Below are positions 34,101 to 44,800 of a DNA stretch of 64,000 nt, one piece after another; within the stretch, counting starts at the first letter, position 1; each line of letters starts with the position of its first letter. This stretch comes from Malus domestica (lineage: Eukaryota; Streptophyta; Magnoliopsida; Rosales; Rosaceae). Location: the NCBI RefSeq assembly GCF_042453785.1, contig NC_091669.1, forward strand, positions 14,739,001 to 14,803,000, read 5' to 3'. Below the pieces are notes generated by a model. It searched no databases and was not told the DNA's origin. It worked only from the letters and a program-made list of their open reading frames with translations. The position numbers were made by a program, and so were the translations under genes.

Positions 34101-34630
34101 ATGAAGTGAGGGAAGAGAGGTGGTCTCAGCAGCAAAGTTACTACGGAGAGGGATGCAAGTTTTCTCATGAAAATGAAGTGAGGGAAGAGAGGTGGTCTCC
34201 GCAGCAAAGTTACTACGGAGAGAGATGCAAGTTTTCTCATGAAAATGAAGTGAGGGAAGAGAGGTGGCCTCCGCAGCAAAGGAATTTTGAGTTATCATGG
34301 AGACAGCGGCAAATTTTCCATGAAAATGAAGTGAGGGAAGAGAGGTGGTCTCAGCAGCAAAGTTACTACGGAGAGAGATGCAAGTTTTCTCATGAAAATG
34401 AAGTGAGGGAAGAGAGGTGGCCTCCGCAGCAAAGGAATTTTGAGTTATCATGGAGACAGCGGCAAATTTTCCATGAAAATGAAGTGAGGGAAGAGAGGTG
34501 GTCTCAGCAGCAAAGTTACTACGGAAAGAGATGCAAGTTTTCTCATGAAAATGAAGTGAGGGAAGAGAGGTGGCCTCCGCAGCAAAGGAATTTTGAGTTA
34601 TCATGGAGACAGCGGCAAATTTTCCAATGA
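31158..34630 (+). CDS. SAP and CCCH zinc-finger protein (C3H62-like) with expanded C-terminal repeats
   Basis: Nine exons (31158-31348, 31479-31597, 31782-31896, 31978-32039, 32271-32322, 32604-32715, 32923-33021, 33108-33235, 33331-34630) join in frame to 725 residues. An acidic N-terminus (DEDLWEIGESESDPEYDSDE) precedes a SAP-like helix pair (VEQCKLYLRKNGLRLTGNKD, then TLILRIKEHLE), a central conserved region (GKGPPCGTRIVAGRIVKESY), a basic helix (about 280 residues in) and a Gln/Ser-rich stretch. One near-complete CCCH finger (CRHYAQGRCYYGERRKFSH) has Arg where the third Cys should be. It is followed by eight or more half-finger repeats. The architecture matches plant zinc finger CCCH domain-containing protein 62 (family knowledge); a DNA/RNA-binding nuclear role is inferred. 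The finger may not bind zinc normally. Confidence 0.85.
33922..34630 (+). repeat. 72-bp coding tandem repeats in the CCCH gene
   Basis: Type A units of 72 bp encode YYGERCKFSHENEVREERWS plus QQQS and start near 33922, 33994, 34066, 34138 and 34210. They are followed by a 144-bp higher-order unit, type B (RNFELSWRQRQIFHENEVRE...) plus type A, repeated about three times to the stop. Units are nearly identical at the DNA level, which points to recent expansion. Confidence 0.92.
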
Positions 34631-35385
34631 AATGAGAGAGAATTACAGCGGAAGGATGATGGAAGACAGGTGCCTCACGTGCAAAGGTGGTTTTAGAGGA
34701 AGCAATAGCGGTTCTGGAGGAACATAGTGATTGAATGAACATGAGAAATCTAGCTCAACTAGTTCAATTTTGTTGATATTATTTTGTTTCTCTGTGACTG
34801 GTGAACAACGTTTTGGTGAAGCTCAGTAGCTTCCGAGATATGTGGTTCCCGCTATTTTTCTGCAATTGAAACAGCTCTTTTCGTTGTTCCTTGTTATACT
34901 AACCGTGAAGTCTCCTGTTGAAGCTTTTAGTTGTGCACCATCTTTTAGATACAAGTATCAAATACCATATGCTTTGATTTTTTCATAAGCATCAAAATAT
35001 CTCAAGGGATTCTTTTGCCTACTGCAACTGCATCTGATCACAGTTCCCACTCGAAGTTTGCTTGCTGGAGCTGCTGCACCTAGTAACAACTCAAACCACT
35101 CTATTGCTCAAGACGGTTAACGGTCTGTCAAGTAGGAATCACTTCCGCTCGCAAGGGCTTTTGGTGGAAGTGCTTTTGCTAGAAGCACAAAAAAATTAAA
35201 TATCACAGTTCTATTGCAAAATCATGTCCCATTTCTTATTTGAAACATTGTTGAAAGCGCTTCACTATTCAAAAAATGGAAAAATAGAAAGTAAACCCTA
35301 GGTAGTGCCAAAATAAGCTCCAAGCCAACATGTCTGGGCCCCACATATATAATTTTACCTAATAAGTTTCTTAAAAAGGGTCAAA
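34631..35385. other. Intergenic region with a possible MITE scrap
   Basis: 3' UTR of the CCCH gene, then a stretch near 35150-35195 with GGAAGTGCTTTTGCTAGAAG followed by CAC, a small inverted motif (GTGCTT/AAGCAC) common in plant MITE ends. No second end could be placed. Confidence 0.35.
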
Positions 35386-35516
35386 ATGATCAGATATTCG
35401 CTCAGTCCCAAAAACAGAACTAGTCGATCAAGCACGGTTCTCCGTTTCTCTCATCCAAAATTCAGCAAAGAATTTAACCAGCAACAAATCAGGGTTTTGC
35501 AAATTTCAACTCACAG
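35386..35516 (+). other. Likely 5'-UTR exon of the hydroxy-acid oxidase gene
   Basis: A segment ending CTCACAG|GTTAGT near 35516 looks like a donor. The next acceptor (TTTCCAG near 35815) lies five bases before the ATG at 35821. A leader intron is inferred. Confidence 0.4.
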
Positions 35517-35820
35517 GTTAGTCTGTGTTGGTTTGAGTGGATGGATCATCATGCTTTCTTTGTCTAATGGATTTCAAGCAGCTCTCTTAATTGTTTTAGT
35601 GCTAATTCTGAAGTTTCATGCTGTTCTGCATATATTTTTGAGGCAGGAAAATCTAAAATTCAGGAGTTTCTGAATATTTGACATTTTAAGATTGTTTTAG
35701 CGTAATATGTTTCATCAAACAATGAGATTCCAAGTGAAAATACGTTTTTGTAGTTGTCAGTGATTATATGGTGGATTGCTCGAAATCTAGGAGTTGTAAA
35801 TGTTTATGTTTCCAGGATAA

Positions 35821-38228
35821 ATGGCATCCGAACCCGTCAATGTGAATGAGTACCAGGAATTGGCTAGGCAAGCGCTTCCGAAAATGTACTATGATTTTCA
35901 CACTGGGGGAGCTGAGGACCAGCACACGCTAAAAGAGAACGTTGAAGCATTTCGCAGAATCACGTAAATGTTTAGTTCTACTGCTGCTAAATGCTCGAAA
36001 ATATGGTATAATTACATGAGAGATACCTGTGTCTTTGTTCCAGGTTGCGGCCTAGAATTCTCGTTGATGTTAGCAGAATAGATATGTCAACTACCGTATT
36101 GGGTTACAAAATTTCAGCGCCTATAATGCTTGCTCCTACTTCTATGCATCAGTTAGCTCACCCCGAAGGTCTAAAATCTAAACTGCCTTCCAAAGAGTTC
36201 TCCGTTGAGATTGGTTTAGGATACTAATTTCTACCAGCTCTTTTATATCGAATACAGGAGAGGTTGCCACTGCTAGAGCAGCAGCTGCATGTAACACCAT
36301 AATGGTATTCTATGAGTTACGACATGCATTGAGCGAATATGCGTTGTATGGTATATAAATTGTAGTATTTTTCGTTGTAGATTTTGTCCAGTATATCTAG
36401 CTGCACTGTGGAGGAGGTTGCTTCCAGCTGCAATTCTGTTCGGTTCTTTCAACTATATGTATTTTTTCACTCTTCGGCTTAATTTTGTTTTACAGTAATA
36501 TTTCTTTTTATTTCCTTCATTTTTAAGTCTCTATCCTTCCTATCACATCTCAAGCTGTCAAACGGTACCCTTTGTTTGAACAGGTTTTCAAGAGGCGAGA
36601 TATATCAGCTCAGATAGTTCGCAGAGCTGAAGAAAATGGATACAAGGCTATTGTCCTAACGGTTGATGCTCCCAGACCTGGTCGAAGAGAGGCAGACATA
36701 AAGAATAAGTTTGTCAACCCCCATTTTTTTCTTTGATTGTTATTTCTCCATGCTTTGCAATTTGTTGCTTTTAAAGTATGATTGGAAAGGGAACTTTTCT
36801 GTATAATATATCATGTCGAATGTTGTTCTGTTAAATCTTATGTGGTACATCGAATTATATCTTGTGCATCTCGATTGAAACATGATTGTGACAACTGCTG
36901 CAGAATGGTAGCACCTCAATTGAGGAATTTCGAAGGCCTTATATCAACCAAAGTAGACACTGTGAGTGGAATAGTTAAATCCTGAACACCTTAGTCCAAA
37001 TGTGCAATGTTTCTCAGCTGTATCATCCAAGTGAAAGGTTCGTTTTCTCCACACGCATGACACTTTTTCTGCAGGATAAGGGGTCGAACTTGGAAGCTTT
37101 TGCCAAAGGGGCCTATGATGCTTCTCTGTGCTGGGAGGTATAAATCAGTAGACTCGTCTGATTGCGTTTTCATATGCTTGTAGACAATCTGTTAGAGAAC
37201 TTATTATGTGCCGATGTGCTAGGTGGTTTCCTTCTTCTTGAATGCTTAGTTATTGCGTTGTTGGCGTGTGCAGGACATAGGATGGCTGAAATCTATCACA
37301 AACTTGCCAATTCTAATCAAGGGGGTACTCACTCATGAAGATGGTAACTGATGATCAGGGCTCCATATTTTGATATCTTACCTTCTGTACATATAAAACT
37401 CAAACCGAAAGATCTAGAAGATGTTTTCTAATTCTTCACGAATCCAAAACAGGGCGTGCTTTTTGTTACTCAAACAACCCCATGTTTGAGATACATTGGT
37501 TCGATTGTTTAAGTTGACGTACCCCCAATTATCCCTTCTGAATGCCTGTTGTTTTACCATATTTCAGCAAGAAAGGCTGTGGAAGTAGGTGTTGCTGGCA
37601 TTGTTGTCTCGAACCATGGAGCCCGCCAACTCGATTATACTCCCTCCACTATTTCTATCCTGGAAGAGGTGCAACTCTATCTCTACTTCATCATTTTTTT
37701 CTGGCGTAACTTGTTAAGACACGAAAATGGTGTAACTTCCACATTAGAAACGTGCAAATTTTTTTTTGCTGTTACAAGCTGACTCGAAAACTTCGTAAGA
37801 ATGTTCAATCACCATATTCTATCCATAATGTATTCAGGTGGTTCATGCTGTTGGAGGAAAAGTTCCTATTCTTTTCGATGGAGGAGTACGCCGAGGAACA
37901 GACGTGTTCAAGGCGTTAGCTCTTGGTGCACAAGCTGTCCTTGTAAGAATCATATCCACCACATTGCTTATCAATCTCCTCATATGTTTCCTTAAACTGC
38001 TTCTACTATTGTGGCTTTTCTCATTGATCAATGCACATCTCACTGAAGGTGGGAAGGCCTGTTGTCTACGGCCTTGCAGCAGACGGAGAACGGGGAGTGA
38101 GGCGGGTGATCGAGATGCTGAAGAACGAGTTTGAGCTCACAATGGCCCTTTCTGGCTGTCCTAGCATCAGGGATATCACCAGGAGCCATGTGAAAACAGA
38201 AAGTGATAAACTCCATTCAATGCTCTAA
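35821..38228 (+). CDS. Peroxisomal (S)-2-hydroxy-acid oxidase (GLO4/HAOX type)
   Basis: Eleven exons (35821-35963, 36044-36168, 36258-36304, 36381-36458, 36584-36708, 36904-36961, 37075-37137, 37274-37343, 37568-37668, 37838-37942, 38049-38228) join in frame to 364 residues, full length for the FMN-dependent family. Visible catalytic and FMN features: [16 protein letters not shown] (substrate Tyr), [42 protein letters not shown] (FMN Lys), [10 protein letters not shown] (catalytic His and Arg) and [20 protein letters not shown]. The tryptophan typical of photorespiratory glycolate oxidase (SSWATSS) is replaced (LSSISSCT), which favours the 2-hydroxy fatty or medium-chain acid oxidase branch. 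It ends SML, a known plant PTS1 variant, so peroxisomal import is expected. A decayed tandem copy follows at 39204. Confidence 0.93.
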
Positions 38229-38842
38229 TTTAATTTACCGAAAGTGATTTCCGCACACCTATTTTCTTTTCCTCAACGCCCCTATGTATTTCCCTCCTCT
38301 GGATTGAATAAATCAAAAGTGTGCCGAAGGAGAAAATAATATTATGCAGAGACGTGGATGGAGTGAAATCATCAGTAAACTGCAGATTCTAAAACTAGCT
38401 GTCGTAATTTAACTTTCTTAAAGACAAGACTCGTGTGAAAAAACTCCACTTCTATTCGATTTTCTTTAGCTTTGGTCTCATTTGTTTATATTATTTTTCT
38501 CCTTCTCATTCGTTTATATGATTGATTGCTTTAGGTATAATTTAACTTAAATCGTTTGGTTTCTAGTCTCATATTGGTTAATCGCTTCGATGTTAGATTT
38601 TATCAGACCGTGGCAACGTACCAAATCTCTGAGGAGCAGTTTATACCTAAATAATCAATCATAACAATAAATGGGATCAAGTTAGAAGAAAAATTGAAAA
38701 GTAAATTTTTTTCAATTTAAACCATGATGTCAATGCATAGAGAATTTTAGGTCAATTTACCATCCAAGTTGCTTTCACCATTTAATTGCATTTCAAGAGT
38801 CATTATCTTTAGATGTAGCCAAAAAAGAAAAAACAAATCTTC

Positions 38843-38995
38843 TTTACACATGACGGTGTGACGTCATTTTACATACAAACGTTATAATTCGAACTGTTTA
38901 TTCATTTATAGATGATCTTTACATGATGGCAAAAAGAATGACTGATTCTGTATATAACGTTTGTACAATGAAATGAGGTTACCTTGTCGTGTAAA
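38843..38995. mobile_element. Small MITE with about 44-bp inverted ends
   Basis: The left end starts TTTACACATGACGGTGTGAC and runs to ACAAACGTTATA. The right end, read inward, starts TTTACACGACAAGGTAACC and reaches the same ACAAACGTTATA. The spacer is about 65 bp. No clear target-site duplication, so the superfamily is not assigned. Confidence 0.6.
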
Positions 38996-39203
38996 AAAAA
39001 TTTCTCTTCACACGCAGACTGTTATCCTTAAAATATCAAGAGTGGCCACTAGCGAAAAGAAAAGTTCACTTTTGAACAAAAATTGGCCAAACACGCATTT
39101 CATGATTCTATGCTCTTCCACTTTCTCAGGCCCCATTCAGCAACTAAGTTTCCAACTCTCAAATAAGTTTCATCAGTTCATACTGCACTGCGATTACTAA
39201 ACA

Positions 39204-41180
39204 GGGGGAGCTGAGGACGAGCACATGCTACAGGAGAACGTTGAAGCATTTTGCAGAATCATGTAAACTGCCTGCTGATGTTTACTGTAAAGTAGTGCGG
39301 TATAATATTACGCGACCGACTGATTCGTGTGTTTTGTTCCAGGTCGCGGCCTAGATTTTTTTGTCGAAGTTAGCTGAATATACATGTCAAATATTGTGTT
39401 GGGGTACAAAATCTCGGCGCCGATAATGATTGCTCGTACTACAAGGCAGCAGCCAGCTCACCCCGAAGATCTAAAATCTATATACCGCCTTTCAAGAGTT
39501 CTCTGTTGAGATTGGGTTAGGACACTAATTTCTACCAGCTCTTTTATATCGAATACAGGAGAGGTTGCTACTGCTAGAACAGCAGGTTCATGTAACACCA
39601 TAATGATATATGTTTGAGTAACTTACGACATGCATTAAACTAATACGCGTTGTTTACCATTTGAATTGTAGCTTTTCCGTTGTAGATTTTGTCCAGTAGG
39701 TTTTCCTGTACCGTGGAGGAGGTTGCTTCCAGCTGCAACGCTGTTCGGTTCTTTCAATTATATGTACTTGTTCTCGCTTGAGCTCGTTTCAATTTTCGGT
39801 TGCTCTGATTTCTATTTTATTAGTTACTATCCCTTCCAGCCTATCAGAGCTCATCAAGCTATCAAACGGAACGGTTTTCTGAACAGGTTTACAAGGGAAT
39901 ATCAGCTGAGATAGCTCGCAGAGCTGAAAAAAGCTGGATACCAAGCCTTTCCTAACTGTCGATGCTCCCAGATTTGGTCGATGGTAGACATAAAGAATCG
40001 GTTGTGTCATCCTATTTTATTACAAATATGTTGTTTTGCTGACACTTATGTTGTTCATTGAATAATATCTTATGCATCTCATTTAGCAAATGCGGTCACA
40101 ACTGTCGCAGAAGGGTTGAAGCTCGATTGAAGAATTTGGAAGTAAACTTTTTGCGCTGATGAAACTTTGCGTAGCGTAAATCTGTATATTGTGATATATC
40201 CATAACGATGAGCAGATATATACATGAAGTGCACAAAATAAAGAGAAAAATAGGCGACATTTATATCTGTATACGATCCAAGTGAATGTGCATATATATA
40301 TGACACTTGTTTGGTCATTGAAGCGCATAAGTTTTATACTCCTTTTCTGTGCATGTCTTCGTACGCTAGCTATTTCTTTTCGTCTTGAACGCTTAGTTAT
40401 TGCATCGATTGATTGAGTACGCGGGACATAGGACAGCTGAAATATATTACGAACATGCCAATTCTAATCAAGGGGTCTTACTCATGGAAGATGGTAAGAT
40501 CAACTGATCCTTTAAGTCGACGTGTGTCGAGATTAGCCCTTCTGATCACGGCTGTTGTTTTACCATATTTCAGCAAGAAAGGCCGTGGAAGTAGGAGTTG
40601 CTGGGATTGTTGTCTCGAACCATGGAGGCCGCCAATTCGATTGTACTCCTCCCACTATTTCTGTCCTGGATGAGTGCAACTCTATCAACCGCTGCTTCAT
40701 CATTTCTTTTTTCCTGTTACGAAATCAATTGGAAAGTTGTATGATAAGGTGTTCAGGTGGTTCATGCTGCTGGAGGAAAAGATCCTGTTCTTTTCGATGG
40801 AGGAGTAAGGCAAGGGAAGGCGTGTTCAAGGCGTTAACCCTCGGTGCACAAACTGTTCTCGTAAGAATCATATCCATCCACCACTGTTTAACCCTTAAAA
40901 CTAGTTCTACTTTTGTTGTTCCTGGCCTTATTGATACATATGTGAGAAATTGCAAATGTCGACGCAGGTTGGAAGGCTGGTTATCTACGGCCTTGCAGCA
41001 GGCGGAGGACGGGGAGTGAGGCGGGTGATCGAAATGCTCGAGGATGAGTTTGAGCTGACAATGGCCCTCTCTTGCTGTCCTAGCGTCAAAGATATTACCA
41101 GGAGCCATGTGAGAACACTAGGTGATCATAAACTCTTTGACCAAAGAAATAAAGATCATAAACTCAACTCCATGCTTTAG
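39204..41180 (+). pseudogene. Decayed tandem copy of the hydroxy-acid oxidase gene
   Basis: Most exons of the gene at 35821 are recognisable in order: 39204-39263 (GGAEDEHMLQENVEAFCRI), 39343-39470, about 39558-39604, about 39685-39763, a degraded block near 39890-39995, 40430-40494, 40570-40672 ([20 protein letters not shown]), 40757-40862 and 40968-41180. The true first coding part and the exon encoding [20 protein letters not shown] are missing. The second block has an in-frame TGA (VEVS-stop) near 39373. Introns are shortened and several frames slip. The end still encodes SML. Expression is not excluded, but a functional enzyme is. Confidence 0.9.
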
Positions 41181-41817
41181 TTCTCAACTTTTGGGAGAAA
41201 TTGCAAATTGTAAACTAGCTAATGTAACTCAAATTGTTTTTTTTTTTTTTTTTTTTTTTATGAGATGGGTGATTTGAACTTTGAATAATTTTTTGCATAA
41301 ATGATCTTTAGATGATAATAAACACATTGAATGATTCTGATCACGCTGTTTGTACGGTAAAAATACGTTAATCTTAAGTGGGGTTCTCCCATGGAAAGGA
41401 TACTAAGTCCAAAAAGAAAATAATTTGGTCACACCAAAAATAAAAAAATGAAACAGAAAATTGCAAATACTTTCACACTCAACCTTCACTTATAAACACC
41501 AGCCAATCCCCAAGAATTTATACACCTGTAGAGCAGCAGAGAGATGGATCTTATTTCTGAGCCCCCTCTAGCACAAACCATTGCACTCCAGTAAATGTAT
41601 ATTCACCTTTTTGCCCCGGAAAAAAGGTGATATCATGTACTAAGCTCATAGTTCTTCTGCCAAAATTTATTTGAACAATGTATGTAAAGTTTACTGTGTT
41701 AATAAGGACTAATACGTCTAAATGTCGACTTAACTTTGGGATTTGAGGGGGAGGCTTCCGACAGAAGCGGCTGAACTATTTCCTCCTGAGAACACCCCCG
41801 AAGATCTGATATTGTTG
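41181..41817. other. Intergenic region, with poly-T and a MITE-related scrap
   Basis: There is a poly-T run at 41237-41259. The stretch 41296-41370 resembles the inside of the MITE at 38843 (GATGATCTTTAGATGAT, then TGAATGATTCTGA and TGTTTGTAC). The rest is the 3' UTR of PHL. Confidence 0.45.
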
Positions 41818-44800
41818 CTACGGATTACCAACAGAGTTACTCTTGTTCACACCTTGAAGGTCCATAGGAGAATTTGCCATACTACCGACTGAGCCGTGCG
41901 TTTGAGAGCTTAGCTGTGGGCTTGCGGGACAAGCCTCTGGATTACCAGCACTCATGGCATGCATTGCCCCTGAGCTCAGCTGTGGACTCATCGGAGTTCT
42001 TTGGCTCATTTGCTGTGGGCTAGCCTGCTGATGCAGCTGCTGCTGTTGCTGCTGGCTCTGGTGGGCCAGTTGTGAAATTCCCGAGGGAGAGCCCACCTGC
42101 TGCGGCGAAACAACAGCCTGTAGTGGTGAAGTCGTTTCTTGCTGCTGCTGTTGCAATTGCTGCTGCTGCTGCTGCTGCTGTAATTGCTGTTGCTGTTGCT
42201 GCAACTGCTGCTGCTGCATTTGTTGTTGCTGAAACTGTTGCTGCTGCTGCTGCGGATTCATGTACATATTCGTCCCTGCCACCCCCGCCATCAGCTTTGG
42301 TGGACCCATGGGCCCTACTCCTGGCGTGTGTTGCATCGGACTCATATTACCTCGGTTCAGAGTCTGACCCAACATTGAGAAACCAGCAGATCCCGGATGC
42401 ATCTGTCTGCCTCCTGACATCCCAGCTATGCCTGACTGAGGACTGCCTAACATGCCGCCTCGGTTATTTGGCATCCTGAATTTTGATGCCATTAAAGCAG
42501 CTTGTGTTAATCTTCCGGGTTGAAATTGCTGGGTTAAATTGCTAATATTTGAACCCTGGCTTAAATTCATTGGATTCTGACCCACATTGCCCATTCCAGA
42601 AATAGGCGTCATAGGCGCAGATCCCATTCCCCTTGCAGCTCCCATGCCCATGGTGTTTCCAACTCCGGAAAGCCCAACCATGTTATTGCCTAAGTTTCCC
42701 ATAGCTGTTCCAAGTCCCATCATCATTTTTCTCTGCATTTGTGAACTCTGTTGCTGCTGCTGAAAAAGCTGATATTGCTGCAAGGGGGTAAGCTTATTAC
42801 TCCCCATGGGTAATTGCATATTGGAATTCTGTCCAAACTGTGAAAGCGAATTTGCTGCTATCATCATTGATCTCTGGAGCTGGGGATTCTGCTGTTGAAT
42901 CAATGAGTGTTGGCTTTGCTGCTGCTGTGGCTGCTGTTGTTGCTGCTGCTGCAGTTGTTGCTGCTGCTGTAGTTGTTGTTGCTGCTGCTGCTGGTGTTGG
43001 TGTTGCTGCTGCTGCTGCTGCTGGAGTGATGGTTGTGACTCAAGCTGTTGTTGGCGTTGAGGCATCGAATTCCCAGCCATGAGCCCTTGAGACATCTGTA
43101 AAGCCTGAGGGTTTCCAGGAGGCAACATCCTTGTGCTTGGTAGAAGATTGTGGGATGAAGTTAAGGATGAATTACCGCCATTAACTGACTTTGCAACCTC
43201 ATTGGACGGCTGGCCTGAAACTGAATCTGCATATTGTTGCATATCAGCTGCTGAGTTGTTACGGGGCAGCCCAGCAGCATTTGATTGATTGCTTGGGGCA
43301 ACAGTCATGCGGGTTGGCTTTAATTGAATGTGATCATCCACAACATAACCATCCTTCACCATCTGAATAAGAAGATAACATAAATCACAAACTAAAAGTG
43401 TAATTTAAACTCTTAGTTAACTTCAAGACCATTAAAAACATACCAGCGAACAGAACTGTGCTGCAAGCAAATCCGCCATGTGCTGTTACAGGAATGAGTT
43501 TAGATATATACGTCAGCAACAGAAAACACAAGGAATGGTAAATAGTGAAGGTCATCCCAACAGAGATTCCAGTCCAGCTCTTTTACATAACCAAAGTTAC
43601 TAAAAGTTGTTTAATACGATCTGATCAGCTATATGATTACAAATTACTGTGAATGCCGCACCAAGCTCCTTAATACAGAATATTTTAGGACATATATGGT
43701 GACAAATTTTGTGCAACCAACGGCAGAAAATGGTAGGAAAGATTAATCAAAGAATATACAAGCACGAAAATCCCACAAGCCAATAGCAGATTCGAAGGGG
43801 CAAAAAGAAGTCTGAAACAGGAATGTGAAAATGATAACAAAATAAATAGCAAAAATGCTATAAAAAAAAATAAAAAATCAGAAACCACAAAAGACAAGTA
43901 TTTGTGTAAATTTATATTTTGAGAAAATGAATCATCGGTAAGATAGGATGACAACACAATTTGTTGATTGCCTCAACTATGTCTGGTAACACTGAGTTCA
44001 ATCAAACAGACAATCACCTCAGACAGCAAAGTTTAACTTGTACAATAACACTTACAGTATTGGACAAAGTAGGAAGATGTTCCTCGGCAGACAGAAAATC
44101 ACCATCTTCTACTTTGCCGTAGTACATTGCTACAGTACCATCATTTGGTCTCTCTGACACGATCAACCTAGTTCGTTGCTTGGGAAGATAAACACCATTT
44201 CCTGCAGAGTCAAAAGTAGACTTTAGAATCATAGGGAAGACAGGAATTCTACTAGATATATAACCAAACCGAAATATCTGGCCCAGATTTTGAATAAATA
44301 TATTAAAACAAAGGGCATATATCTGATTGATAGGATATACTGCACCTTGAACAATATGCTCTTCCTTCTCAAAATTCAAAATTCTAATTTTGCAGATATT
44401 CATGCTTCCACCAACAAGTGACTTCGACAAACGTCTCTCACATGAATCATCATTGAAATCCTCATTATTGGAACCATTTGAGAGGCAGGCTCGAAGATGT
44501 TGATCTGGGAATGTATTTGGCTTCCTGATATCATCAACCTTATTCTTTTTTTTGTTGAGCTGATACCTGAAACAACACCCGGTTGAAAATAACGAATCTG
44601 TTATTGCTATATAATTGATAAGTCATTCGCCACCAAAGTAGATAAGATCTAAGAAATTTGTCCAGAAATTTTTGCAAGTTAGAAAACACTGCGTGAGGGG
44701 AAAGTAAACAAAAACTAGGAGAGAAAATCATGTAGCCAGACTGTAGAGTCTACCATTATCTCCTTGAGTCGAATCTATTTCCTGATAAATGCTTACACAA

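Noticed and set aside
33768-34742. 324-codon minus-strand frame opposite the CCCH repeats
   Set aside because: It is the shadow of the coding tandem repeat, whose 72-bp period keeps opposite frames open. The plus-strand frame fits the spliced gene and family.
42072-43082. Plus-strand Ala/Val/Leu-rich frames in the PHL last exon
   Set aside because: They are antisense translations of CAG/CAA repeats; PHL on the minus strand explains the region.
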